From assembly GCA_000421045.1 (NCBI GenBank), contig ATWC01000011.1, positions 1-64,000 of the forward strand: a stretch of 64,000 nt of DNA, given 5' to 3'. The DNA comes from Lachnospiraceae bacterium NK4A179 (GTDB lineage: Bacteria; Bacillota; Clostridia; Lachnospirales; Lachnospiraceae). The notes below the pieces were generated by a model. That model made no database searches. It had not been told where the DNA came from and worked only from the letters and a program-made list of their open reading frames with translations. Shown in pieces: positions 33,039 to 41,451 of the stretch (position 1 is its first letter; each line of letters begins with the position of its first letter). Position numbers and translations under genes: made by a program.

Positions 33039-33644
33039 ATGAAATGGATTTTTTTTGATCTGGGTGCAACGTTAGTTGATGAAAGCGATGTTTATAAAAG
33101 CAGATGCGAATATGCTATACGACAGTTAAATATTGCTCCGGAAGAGTTTATGAATAAGGTTGTCGAGAAGGCAAGGATATGTCCGACACCGATCATGGCA
33201 GCAGCTAAAGAATATGGAGTGGTTTTGCCGGAGTGGGATAACAGTCTGGAAAAACTGTATGAAGCAGCGCCCGGAGTTGTCGCTGCCTTACACAGCAGAT
33301 TCAAGCTTGGGATCATTGCGAATCAGTCACTCGGAACTCAGGAAAGAATTGATAAATGGGGTATCGGACAGTATTTTGATGTTGTTATGGCATCGGCAGA
33401 AGCAGGGTGTGCAAAGCCTGACCCGAATATTTTTATTAGTGCACTTAATAAGGCCGGATGTAAAGCGACGGATGCTTTTATGATAGGGGACAGACTGGAT
33501 AATGATATTATCCCGGCAAAGAAACTTGGAATGAAAACCATATGGGTACGTCAGGCATATGCTATATATCAGAAAATAGATGATGAGAGCAAAGTACCGG
33601 ACTATATTGTTAACAGTATAGATGAGATACTGGCTGTTTTTTGA
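33039..33644 (+). CDS. HAD-IA family hydrolase with variant motif I
   Basis: Motif I is FFDLGATLVDE, with nucleophile D7; the usual acid/base aspartate two residues on is glycine (D-x-G-x-T). Motif II lies in LGIIANQS (Ser/Asn), motif III lysine in AGCAKPDP and motif IV in MIGDRLDNDI. The remaining catalytic residues are present, so it is a HAD fold, but the missing acid/base makes ordinary phosphatase activity less certain. Confidence 0.8.
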   Translation: MKWIFFDLGATLVDESDVYKSRCEYAIRQLNIAPEEFMNKVVEKARICPTPIMAAAKEYGVVLPEWDNSLEKLYEAAPGVVAALHSRFKLGIIANQSLGTQERIDKWGIGQYFDVVMASAEAGCAKPDPNIFISALNKAGCKATDAFMIGDRLDNDIIPAKKLGMKTIWVRQAYAIYQKIDDESKVPDYIVNSIDEILAVF

Positions 33645-33709
33645 TAATCGTAGTTGAAAACTATCCTTTCGGAGATGTTTTGTGACAAAAACAAGGGGAT
33701 TAACGGATA

Positions 33710-34174
33710 ATGAGCATAAGAAAAGAGATTGAATATAAAAAATTATCAGAAAAAGAACTGCCTGTGTTCATTCAGATGCGTATCAGACAGCTTCGCGAGG
33801 AAGGGGCTACAGAGGATCTGGATTTAGTTCCGGCTCTTCAGGATTATTATAAAAGACACATGGCAGATGGGACTTTTGTATCATGGCTTGCGATGGATGG
33901 AGATAAAATAGTCGGAACAAGCGGAATGTCATTTGTAGAGAAGCCTCCTTACTTTTCGTGTCCCAGTGGAAAGATCGGTCTGTTATCCAGCATGTTTACG
34001 GATCCGGATTACAGAAGAATGGGAATTGCAAAGGAACTGCTTTCAAGAGTTGTAAAAGAGGCAAGAGATTTTGGATGCGGAACCGTGCAGATCACGGCAT
34101 CCGATATGGGCGTGCTTTTGTATACTGATTTTGGTTTTGTTAAGAATGGTAATTTCATGCAATACAAATTGTAA
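33710..34174 (+). CDS. GNAT family N-acetyltransferase
   Basis: Motif A is LSSMFTDPDYRRMGIAKELLSRVVKEARDFG (about residues 92-122), with the later LLYTDFGFVKNGNFMQYKL typical of this GNAT subgroup. The length of 154 residues fits. It is the last of six GNAT-containing genes in this half of the window. The substrate is unknown. Confidence 0.85.
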   Translation: MSIRKEIEYKKLSEKELPVFIQMRIRQLREEGATEDLDLVPALQDYYKRHMADGTFVSWLAMDGDKIVGTSGMSFVEKPPYFSCPSGKIGLLSSMFTDPDYRRMGIAKELLSRVVKEARDFGCGTVQITASDMGVLLYTDFGFVKNGNFMQYKL

Positions 34175-34258
34175 TGAATTGAAAACAGTGCAATTTGCTG
34201 AAAGAAAACAGGATTTTTTGGTGATTTATCCAGCATCATGAACAAAATATGAACATAT

Positions 34259-34314
34259 TTACAAATTGTTCATATTTATGCTATAATTCTCTCGTTGCAA
34301 AATATAAATGCAAC
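34259..34314 (+). promoter_or_regulatory. Extended -10 promoter with small inverted repeat
   Basis: TGCTATAAT (34279-34287) is a perfect extended -10 element with a weak TTACAA (34259-34264) 17 bp upstream. GTTGCA (34294-34299) and TGCAAC (34309-34314) flank the expected start site and could be an operator. It drives the 92-residue gene at 34342. Confidence 0.7.
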
Positions 34315-34341
34315 TGAAACAGGGGGGCCAGGAGGAGAATT

Positions 34342-34620
34342 ATGAAAACTATGCTTGATGAGAAGAATGCGATTGAAACTGCGGATGATAAAAGGCTTGA
34401 TGAATTGGTAAAGCTTACAATTAATAAGATCAGATACTATAATCATCCGGTAGATAAGGCTGTGATAAAGGTTGACAGAACTAACAGCAGCAGCGAGATG
34501 ACCAAGGTATGCAACAAGCTTGTTGAACTGGGCGTGCTGGGAAATGATTACAGACTTATGGGAGACGGCTTTTTTGTAGGAGCTGTTTGCCGTGACAAAG
34601 CTGAAGAATATGTGAGCTGA
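34342..34620 (+). CDS. Small cytoplasmic protein, unknown
   Basis: AGGAGG lies just before the ATG at 34342. The 92-residue product has a helical N-terminal half (DDKRLDELVKLTINKIRYYNHPVDKAVIKVDRT) and a glycine-containing C-terminal half with two cysteines. No known family is recognised. The strong promoter and its own terminator at 34635 mark it as a real, probably abundant, independent gene. Confidence 0.7.
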   Translation: MKTMLDEKNAIETADDKRLDELVKLTINKIRYYNHPVDKAVIKVDRTNSSSEMTKVCNKLVELGVLGNDYRLMGDGFFVGAVCRDKAEEYVS

Positions 34621-34634
34621 GATCATGAAAAATG

Positions 34635-34663
34635 GACGCCGTCCGGAAGGGCGGCGTTTTTTT
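34635..34663 (+). terminator. Rho-independent terminator
   Basis: ACGCCG (34636-34641) and CGGCGT (34652-34657), extended by TCC/GGG, are followed by TTTTTTT. Confidence 0.9.
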
Positions 34664-34710
34664 GTGCGTTGGGCGTCGAGAGCATACCACACCTGCGCGG
34701 GTATACTCGG

Positions 34711-34768
34711 CTGACAGGCGGGACATGCTTTGTGTATAATATCCGATGTGATCAAATACTGTTTGATC
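34711..34768 (+). promoter_or_regulatory. Promoter of the glycan cluster with inverted repeat
   Basis: CTGACA (34711-34716) and TATAAT (34735-34740) are 18 bp apart. GATCAAA (34750-34756) and TTTGATC (34762-34768) form an inverted repeat in the leader, 20 bp before the ATG at 34789. Confidence 0.7.
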
Positions 34769-34788
34769 GATATGAAGGAGATTTATGA

Positions 34789-37365
34789 ATGAATACGGAG
34801 GCAAATAAGAAAAAAATACCGGAATGGCTGTTTGCAGGCTTGCTCAGTATTATTACCGGAATGATCGTCTTCGGAATAATGGATGTGCTTCCATGGCAGG
34901 ATAAACTTGTTTTTTCGGGCGATGCGTTTGAACAGATCGTTCCCCTCACCAGGATGTTTTTCAGAAAGATGTTTTCAGGCGGAGATTTCCTTTATTCGGA
35001 TGAATATATTCAGGGTGGAAATACTTCGCTTGCGTATTCATTTTACTGCAGCAGTTTCTTTAATTTACCTTTTCTGTTTATTAAGAATGTTGAGATTGCC
35101 GCTTTGCTTATGTTTCTTTTGAGACTGTTTGCAGCAGCCTCTTTCTTTTCTTTATTCGGGAAAAAAACGCTTAAGGCCGGCGGTATCTGGAATGTGTTTA
35201 TTTCAGCGAGCTATGCACTCTGTGTTTTTTATTTTGCGAATATAAACATGCCACCGCTTCTGGAAGGGCATGCGTACCTTCCGCTGATATTGATGCTTAT
35301 TGACCGGATGCTGAAAACCGGTAAGAAAACATTGCTTACAGTAGTGTTTGCGGCTCTTTTTATCTCGCAGTTTTACTGTGGATATGTTGTGTCGATAGCA
35401 GCAGTCGGTTTCTTTATCTGTGAGTTGATCATCAGAAAAAAAGAAAAAAACGGGAAAGAATGGGCCGCAGCGTTTGGCAATCTTGCGATTTCAGGTGTAA
35501 CTGCAGCACTTATTTCCGGTATACTTCTGATCCCTGCCGGGTATTATGCCCTGTTTATGAATGCCGCTGAGCCGCCTGCGCCTGCAGATCTATACCCTGT
35601 ATTTGTGCCTTTAGGAGTCTTTTATCCGTTTCTTCCCGGACGGATCCTGGAATTTGACACAATGATCCCGTTTTTATTCTGTGGTACAGCATCACTTTTT
35701 TCATGTGTGCTTTATTTCTTAGACAATAGTTTCAGAAAGACCGAAAGAGTGGTTACGGCAGTATGTCTTGTGATATTGTTTGCTTCTATTTATATACCGG
35801 GACTTTATTATGCTCTGCATCTTTTTAATTTACCGAATGGTTATACGATACGTTTTGCCTTTGTAATCGTATTTGTTGTATGTGCGGCTGCACTCAGGGA
35901 AGTATCTGCTGGAAAGATGGTTGTAAAGAAGACGGTGATAACCGGAACAGTAATGCTGTTGCTTTATTCATGTGTCTGGTTTGTGTGCAGGCTTGAACCA
36001 TACGGAATGAGTGAATTGAGCGTTGGAATAAAAGGGTTTGCATTATTTGCAGCCGTACTTATTGTTTTTACACTCCTGTTTTCTTTTAAGCCAAAGTCAT
36101 CACGTCTGTTTATTTCTGTGCTTGTGGCAACTGTTATCCTTGAAAACATATATTCGGGAATGATGGTAACGTCATATATAAACCTTGTTGACAGACAATG
36201 GTTTTTATCATCAGATCAGAAATGCAATTACAATATCAATAAAATAAAAGAGTATACGAACGGCGATTATGGACGTATAAAATACACAGATAACTTTTTT
36301 GTAAATAACGGTCCCTTTTATGACTACAGGACATATGGTTTTTTTTCATCGGCATATTCTGATGAGTACCAGAAGGCTATGAACGATATGGGACTCGCTT
36401 CTCAGCTCTTTGCGACTACAACAGAAGGGAGTTCTGAGCTTCTCGAACAGCTTATGGGAGTTAAATTCTATGTGTATCCTGCAGCAAAGGATGGAGGAGA
36501 TAATTACAGCATAGTTGAATCTGAATATGCACTTCCTTTAGGCTACGCGGTTTCGGCTGATGCGGAAGGCATTGTCCTTCCGGAGAAATCTCCTTTCATT
36601 GCCATGAATCAGTTTGTTTCAGGATTCACAGGGATAAACATGGAGCCTTTTTCCGATGAAGGACAGGCAATGGGACTTGAATGGCATGATATGGATGCTT
36701 ACGAGTATGAGGAAGGTTATATGTTTAAAATAAACGGACCTGATCCCTGTGTCATAATATCAGTTCCGCATATTGAAGATCGCATATCGTATATTTATCC
36801 TTCTTTTACAACCGGATACCGTGACCGTGTAAGGGCAGTAAATAGCAACACAGATAACAGGGAAACGAGAGTCTTTAGATTAAATAAAGATGTTAATTAT
36901 GCAGTGCATGGAGAGCAAAACGGTGACAGGGATATAGTATATCTGAAATTTGACCGGCTCGGAGATGAAGAGCTTTATCTTGAAAATTCAACATGTTTTG
37001 CATATTTTGACCCGGATGCATTAAGGAAAACTCATGATATACTTGCACCCGGAGGTGTGAATATCACAGATCAGCGGGATGGACATATAGAAGGAAATGT
37101 AACTGTCGGAAGCGGACAGAATATGATCTTTTTCTCTATTCCATATGAAGAAGGATGGAATGCTTGGATTGACGGGGAAAAGGCAGAAGTTGTGAAACTC
37201 GTTGATGGAGCCTTTATCGGTGTAAGAGCAGGTGAGGGAACACATCAGATAGTTCTTGATTATGAAACGCCCGGAGAAAAGGAAGGTATTATCTCCTTTT
37301 CATTAGGCATGGTGATATTGCTTCTTACGTGGTTACTGGATAGAAAGAAGTATAAAAAGATATAG
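34789..37365 (+). CDS. YfhO family membrane protein (GT-C-like)
   Basis: An 858-residue protein with about a dozen helices in the first 460 residues and an extracytoplasmic domain after them, ending in one last helix before KKYKKI. The early loop FSGDAFEQIVPLTRMF and the terminal NMIFFSIPYEEGWNAWIDGEKAEVVKLVDGAFIGVRAGEGTHQIVLDYETPG are signatures of YfhO, a GT-C-fold family that glycosylates teichoic acids in Bacillus and Listeria. It heads the cluster to 40234, probably acting on a lipid-linked surface polymer. Confidence 0.9.
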   Translation: MNTEANKKKIPEWLFAGLLSIITGMIVFGIMDVLPWQDKLVFSGDAFEQIVPLTRMFFRKMFSGGDFLYSDEYIQGGNTSLAYSFYCSSFFNLPFLFIKNVEIAALLMFLLRLFAAASFFSLFGKKTLKAGGIWNVFISASYALCVFYFANINMPPLLEGHAYLPLILMLIDRMLKTGKKTLLTVVFAALFISQFYCGYVVSIAAVGFFICELIIRKKEKNGKEWAAAFGNLAISGVTAALISGILLIPAGYYALFMNAAEPPAPADLYPVFVPLGVFYPFLPGRILEFDTMIPFLFCGTASLFSCVLYFLDNSFRKTERVVTAVCLVILFASIYIPGLYYALHLFNLPNGYTIRFAFVIVFVVCAAALREVSAGKMVVKKTVITGTVMLLLYSCVWFVCRLEPYGMSELSVGIKGFALFAAVLIVFTLLFSFKPKSSRLFISVLVATVILENIYSGMMVTSYINLVDRQWFLSSDQKCNYNINKIKEYTNGDYGRIKYTDNFFVNNGPFYDYRTYGFFSSAYSDEYQKAMNDMGLASQLFATTTEGSSELLEQLMGVKFYVYPAAKDGGDNYSIVESEYALPLGYAVSADAEGIVLPEKSPFIAMNQFVSGFTGINMEPFSDEGQAMGLEWHDMDAYEYEEGYMFKINGPDPCVIISVPHIEDRISYIYPSFTTGYRDRVRAVNSNTDNRETRVFRLNKDVNYAVHGEQNGDRDIVYLKFDRLGDEELYLENSTCFAYFDPDALRKTHDILAPGGVNITDQRDGHIEGNVTVGSGQNMIFFSIPYEEGWNAWIDGEKAEVVKLVDGAFIGVRAGEGTHQIVLDYETPGEKEGIISFSLGMVILLLTWLLDRKKYKKI

Positions 37366-37460
37366 TGTCTGTTTTTGTAATTATATTCCTGTCGTGTTAG
37401 AATTAAGCGGTTATGTAATATTTATAAACAGACATCATAGATCAGGTTTTGGAGACAGTC

Positions 37461-38420
37461 ATGGATGAGATAAAGTACTCAGTAGTCATCCCTGTATACA
37501 ACAGTGGAGACTGGCTTGAGGAATTGATAAGCAAAGTTGAAGAAGTGATGAATTCACTTAACGGAAACTTCGAGATCGTGATGGTGAATGACTGCTCGCC
37601 GAAGATAGAGACCTGGTCAGTTATGTGCGGTCTGTCTGATAAGTATAAAGAACTGAAGATCATTAACCTCCGCTACAATTCAGGCCAGCAGAATGCTGTT
37701 ATGTGCGGACTGAAGCACAGCAGGGGCGAATTTGTTATCACAATGGATGATGATTTTCAGCATGATCCCGATGATATAAAACTTCTTGTATCAAAGATGG
37801 AAGAGAGCGATACCGATGTTGTCATCGCTCAGTATGATATAAAGGAACATTCACTTCTGAGAAAACTTGGTTCTCATCTGGCGAATGAGATCTATGCAGG
37901 CATTTATTCAAAGCCTAAGGATGTCACCAGTAACAGTTTCAGGATAATGAAACGCAGACTTGTTGAAACTTTGATCGGTTATCACGGGAAATTTCCGCAG
38001 ATAGGACCGATGATCTTTTCTCTTAAGCCTTCGATCGCAACGGTGACGATACAGCATAAGAAAAGAAAATACGGTAAGTCCGGTTATTCTCTGTACCGGC
38101 TTATCTCTGAAACTTTCAATATTATTTTAAACGGAAGTACTTTTATCATCGATTTCACAGCAGGACTTGGAGTTATCATATCGATGTGTTCTTTCGGTCT
38201 GCTGATCTATTATCTGCTGAAATATATCTTCGGCGGTATAGGTGTACCGGGATATGCATCCACCATACTGCTGCTTACGTTCTTCTCGGGTATCATTATC
38301 TTCAGTATAGGTGCCACAGGCAAATATATAGGTAAGATAGTTAAGGAAACGATGGGATTTCCGCCGTATATGGAAGGTGAGATACGTTCAGGGAAAGAGA
38401 GAGGAGATTCTGAACAATGA
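37461..38420 (+). CDS. Membrane-bound GT2 glycosyltransferase (GtrB/DPM-like)
   Basis: The start is the ATG at 37461. The GT-A domain has VIPVYNSGDWLEEL, the DxD-like MDDDFQHDPDD and the K-RKYGKSGYSLYRL end motif. Two C-terminal helices (about residues 230-250 and 265-290) anchor it. GtrB and DPM1 relatives transfer a hexose from a nucleotide sugar to polyprenyl phosphate, which the YfhO-like GT-C protein could use. It overlaps the ATP-grasp gene by 4 bp. Confidence 0.9.
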   Translation: MDEIKYSVVIPVYNSGDWLEELISKVEEVMNSLNGNFEIVMVNDCSPKIETWSVMCGLSDKYKELKIINLRYNSGQQNAVMCGLKHSRGEFVITMDDDFQHDPDDIKLLVSKMEESDTDVVIAQYDIKEHSLLRKLGSHLANEIYAGIYSKPKDVTSNSFRIMKRRLVETLIGYHGKFPQIGPMIFSLKPSIATVTIQHKKRKYGKSGYSLYRLISETFNIILNGSTFIIDFTAGLGVIISMCSFGLLIYYLLKYIFGGIGVPGYASTILLLTFFSGIIIFSIGATGKYIGKIVKETMGFPPYMEGEIRSGKERGDSEQ

Positions 38421-39601
38421 AGAAACTGCTGATCCTTGGAGCCGGCCGCTATCAGGTGCCGCTTATAAAAAGAGCCAAAGAGATGGGGCTCTATACCATT
38501 ACCTGTTCGATAGACGGTGATTATCCGGGATTTAAACTTGCTGATAAAGTTTATTATGAGAATATAACCGACGCTGAGGCGGTGCTCAAAGTTGCACAGA
38601 CTGAACATATCGATGCTATCGCAACAACCGGTTCGGATGTGGGTATTCCAACACTTGGAAAAGTCTGTGATGCGATGGGACTCCCGGGTGTGAGTTATGA
38701 TGCTGCGAAGGCTGCTTCAAACAAGATACTTATGAAGCAGAAATTTCTTCAGGGTGGTGTGCGTACTGCAAAGTTTGAAGTGGTAAGCGATTATGATCAG
38801 GCGCTGAAAGCTGCGCAGGATATGGAGTTTCCCATAATGATCAAAGCTGCCGATCTTTCAGGCAGCAGAGGTATCTCCAAAGTACACAGTTTTGATAAGG
38901 ATGCTGTTAAGGCAGCAGTTGAGAAAGTAAGAGATTTTTCCGGAAAAGAAGAATTCATAGTTGAAGAATGTATAGAGGGAATCGAGTTTGGCGCTCAGTC
39001 ACTTGTGTGTGGCGGAAAGATCAAGTTTGTGCTTCCTCACGGTGATTATGTTTTTGAGGGAGACACAGGAGTTCCCGTAGGACACTACGTTCCGTATGCG
39101 GTGGATGCGGCTATACTTGAGGAGAGCATACGTCAGACTGAACTGTGCGTGAAGGCTCTTGGCATCGATAACTGTGCGATCAATATGGACTATATCTTAA
39201 AGGGTGATCAGGTATATGCACTTGAAGTGGGTGCCAGAGCGGGCGCAACCTGCCTTCCGGAGATGGTTTCCATCTATTACGGGATTGATTATTATGAAGT
39301 TATAATCCGTCTTGCACTTGGTGAAGAGATAGACGATATCAATACGGCTAATGGTATACCCAATGTCTGCAAGCTTCTTACAAGCGACAGGACGGGATAT
39401 ATAAAGAGCATAAGCTTCCCGGAAGATTTAAGCGATAATGTGCTTGAATTATCATGTGATTTTGGAGAAGGACACAAGGTAAACAAATTCCGTATCGGTC
39501 CTGACAGGATCGGCCAGATCATAGTAAAGGGAGATACCCTTGAAGACGCTGTGGCTGAAATGGAAGATACACTTGCTAAAGTAAAGATCGAAGTTGAGTG
39601 A
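38417..39601 (+). CDS. ATP-grasp ligase
   Basis: An N-terminal Rossmann-like part (KKLLILGAGRYQVPLIKRAKEMG) precedes an ATP-grasp domain (PIMIKAADLSGSRGISKV; EFIVEECIEGIEFGAQSLV; YALEVGARAGATCLPEMVSIYYG). Such enzymes join a carboxylate to an amine or thiol through an acyl phosphate. In this cluster it could attach an amino acid to a sugar or lipid intermediate. The substrate is unknown. It is coupled to the GT2 gene (4-bp overlap) and 3 bp from the acetyltransferase. Confidence 0.85.
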   Translation: MKKLLILGAGRYQVPLIKRAKEMGLYTITCSIDGDYPGFKLADKVYYENITDAEAVLKVAQTEHIDAIATTGSDVGIPTLGKVCDAMGLPGVSYDAAKAASNKILMKQKFLQGGVRTAKFEVVSDYDQALKAAQDMEFPIMIKAADLSGSRGISKVHSFDKDAVKAAVEKVRDFSGKEEFIVEECIEGIEFGAQSLVCGGKIKFVLPHGDYVFEGDTGVPVGHYVPYAVDAAILEESIRQTELCVKALGIDNCAINMDYILKGDQVYALEVGARAGATCLPEMVSIYYGIDYYEVIIRLALGEEIDDINTANGIPNVCKLLTSDRTGYIKSISFPEDLSDNVLELSCDFGEGHKVNKFRIGPDRIGQIIVKGDTLEDAVAEMEDTLAKVKIEVE

Positions 39602-39604
39602 GTC

Positions 39605-40234
39605 ATGATATCGGATTCGGCAAAAATATATAAAGAAGCAAAAATCATTGATTCGCAGATCGGAGACGGCTGCAGTGTGGGCGATTTTTCCAAGGTTGAA
39701 GCGTCTGAGCTTGATGCCTTTGTAAGGATAGACCGCCTTAATTATATCTTCGGTTCTTCTCTCGGAAGACATTCTTATACAGGGAGCAATACAAAGATCA
39801 TAAAAGCAACTGTGGGCGCGTTCTGTGCTGTCTCGTGGAATGTCACGATAGGGGGGGGGAATCACGATTATACCCGATTTACTAACCACAGTTTTTTATA
39901 TGATAATGCCGGTACTTTGAGACCTGAAGGCGAAAAGCCGTTGTATGACAGGTTTAAGGAGCCTGTGGTCATCGGAAATGATGTCTGGATCGGAACAGGC
40001 GCGATCATACTTCGAGGTCTTTCGGTCGGTGACGGAGCAGTTATCGGCGCAGGCGCAGTTGTCACCAAAGATGTGCCGCCATATGCGATAGTTGCAGGTA
40101 ATCCGGCAAGAGTTATCAAATATCGTTTTGAGGAAGCTGTGATAAAAAGAATACAGGCTTCGAAATGGTGGGAGATGTCTGATGGAGAAATAAGGGACAG
40201 ATACGGTGAACTGCTGGAATTAACGAAAATGTAA
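39605..40234 (+). CDS. Left-handed beta-helix acetyltransferase (CatB-like)
   Basis: Hexapeptide repeats run through residues about 15-55 and 110-175 ([55 protein letters not shown]), with the catalytic His in [15 protein letters not shown]. The xenobiotic/serine acetyltransferase-like ending fits sugar O- or N-acetyltransferases. It closes the glycan cluster. A run of nine G (39851-39859) encodes the IGGGN turn and could slip. Confidence 0.9.
   Translation: MISDSAKIYKEAKIIDSQIGDGCSVGDFSKVEASELDAFVRIDRLNYIFGSSLGRHSYTGSNTKIIKATVGAFCAVSWNVTIGGGNHDYTRFTNHSFLYDNAGTLRPEGEKPLYDRFKEPVVIGNDVWIGTGAIILRGLSVGDGAVIGAGAVVTKDVPPYAIVAGNPARVIKYRFEEAVIKRIQASKWWEMSDGEIRDRYGELLELTKM
39851..39859 (+). repeat. 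Nine-G homopolymer tract in coding sequence
   Basis: Nine consecutive G residues encode three glycines before the catalytic asparagine-histidine of the acetyltransferase at 39605. Loss or gain of one G would truncate the protein early. The frame is intact here. Confidence 0.8.
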
Positions 40235-40236
40235 AA

Positions 40237-40282
40237 TACCCACGGGGTTCAAAAAGAACCTGCCCCGTGGGCTTTTTTTATC
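40237..40282. terminator. Bidirectional terminator
   Basis: CCCACGGGG and CCCCGTGGG pair around AAAAAGAAC with CTTTTTTT on the plus side and TATTTTAC on the minus side. It serves the acetyltransferase gene (+) and the EF-hand gene (-). Confidence 0.85.
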
Positions 40283-41267
40283 TCACCAGATCCAGATGCT
40301 GCACAGTTCCGGCTTTTCCGTTTTCAAACAGGAAGAAGCCGGTTTCGCGTATCATGCCGTTTGTCCTGTTGTCCTTTAGAGACTTCAGTGAAAAATCGGT
40401 TTCTACGCGTTTTAAGCATATGGCGCCGACACCCTTGTCTTTAAGACTGTAGAGAGTCTGGTTTCCGTCTGCATCCATAACAGTGATCTTTAACCTGTTA
40501 AAGATGCTGTCGGCTTCGTCTATCCAGCCGTTTCCGTCTTCATCGTAAGCAGCCAGATCAGAAAAGCCATCTCCTGACTTTGTTCCGAATAATTCAGAGC
40601 CGTCATTGATGATGCCGTCACCGTTGAGATCAAGAGAAAGATAGCCGCTGTCGCTGTTCAGGACAGATATGCTGTCTTTTTCTCCGTCAGAATCCAGATC
40701 GAACATGACTTTCTGGTCTGATACAGATGAGATGTTTCCGTTTAAGTTGATGACCAATGGATCGAGAACATTTAGCGCATTTTGGGCAGTGATCGCGGTC
40801 TGTTTCAGATATTCTTCTTTGAAACTCCGACTCATCGTAAGACTAAGATCGAATTCGATCTGTCTTCCGTCTGCGGTTATCACTGTGCCTGTGGTCTGAA
40901 AGTCAGTCTGTTCACTTTCTTCGTAGGATGCGTATTCTGTGTATGATGCGATAGTCTGCTGGTTTCCCGTACTGTTGTAGGAAATGCCGGCTGCCGCATC
41001 ATGACCTCTTCCAAAAAGAATGCGATGCAGATTACTTAACAGATACATAAGGCTTGAACGTCTTAACTCCTCGAGTGATCGCTCGTTATCGGGATATCTA
41101 AGCTCATTATTAAAACCGATCTTCAAGCCTTCCTTTTGCTTCCGGGATTCTATATTGTCAGAATCCATGCGTTTCATGTTCACTATCCTGAATTCTTTTT
41201 CTCTCCTCATTTGAGAGACATAGTCCCTCTTAGCTCCCATACTTACCGTACCGGAACTTATTATCAT
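40278..41267 (-). CDS. EF-hand-like calcium-binding protein
   Basis: ATG 41267 has AGGAGG upstream; the frame runs further back but no site supports a longer form. The 329-residue product has no signal peptide. Three calcium-loop-like motifs lie at residues about 190-198 (DLDSDGEKD), 213-222 (DLNGDGIIND) and 242-253 (DEDGNGWIDEAD), with a dockerin/EF-hand D-x-D-x-D-G pattern. The N-terminal half contains a helical RRSSLMYLLSNLHRILF segment. Similar proteins occur in motile Clostridia; their role is unknown. It is preceded by the unusual leader at 41284. Confidence 0.75.
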   Translation of the reverse strand: MIISSGTVSMGAKRDYVSQMRREKEFRIVNMKRMDSDNIESRKQKEGLKIGFNNELRYPDNERSLEELRRSSLMYLLSNLHRILFGRGHDAAAGISYNSTGNQQTIASYTEYASYEESEQTDFQTTGTVITADGRQIEFDLSLTMSRSFKEEYLKQTAITAQNALNVLDPLVINLNGNISSVSDQKVMFDLDSDGEKDSISVLNSDSGYLSLDLNGDGIINDGSELFGTKSGDGFSDLAAYDEDGNGWIDEADSIFNRLKITVMDADGNQTLYSLKDKGVGAICLKRVETDFSLKSLKDNRTNGMIRETGFFLFENGKAGTVQHLDLVR

Positions 41268-41283
41268 TAAATCCTCCTTTTTT

Positions 41284-41387
41284 AACGGACGCCTCTGATG
41301 ACACAGGTTCCTTCCTGTGGAAAAAGAAAAACTCCTTTCAGGCGCGATATCCATATCGTCATCTGTAAAGGAGTTCCTGTGTCCGTT
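41284..41387 (-). ncRNA. Structured leader with alternative pairings (candidate attenuator)
   Basis: On the minus strand AACGGAC (41387-41381) can pair with GTCCGTT (41290-41284) to close a domain. Inside lies a strong terminator: AACTCCTTT (41375-41367), a nested hairpin CGATAT/ATATCG, AAAGGAGTT (41338-41330) and then TTTCTTTTT. ACACAGG (41382-41376) can pair with CCTGTGT (41307-41301), while CCACAGG (41320-41314) can pair with the same CCTGTGT. These mutually exclusive pairings resemble an attenuator or riboswitch. No known class was recognised. The terminator may instead simply serve the DUF4349 gene upstream. Confidence 0.55.
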
Positions 41388-41436
41388 ACAGATTTGCGGA
41401 TCTCTCATGGCCTTTGAACAGATCCGCTTAATCTGT
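41388..41436 (-). other. Long hairpin downstream of the DUF4349 gene
   Basis: ACAGATT and AATCTGT (7 bp) flank GCGGATCT and AGATCCGC (8 bp) with a 16-nt loop (41404-41419). The stem lies 15 bp after the DUF4349 stop and directly before the attenuator-like element. It lacks a U-run, so it is not itself an intrinsic terminator; it could stabilise the mRNA or be part of the leader fold. Confidence 0.6.
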
Positions 41437-41451
41437 ATATCGGTTATTTAT

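Noticed and set aside
39841-39870. Frameshift in the acetyltransferase at the G-run
   Set aside because: The frame is intact through the tract and continues into conserved hexapeptide repeats, so it is reported only as a possible switch site.
41388-41436. c-di-GMP-I riboswitch suspected from a CAAAGGCC...CCGCAAA pattern on the minus strand
   Set aside because: The receptor and GNRA-type helix arrangement of the class is missing, and only the short GCAAA matches. The simpler reading is a hairpin.
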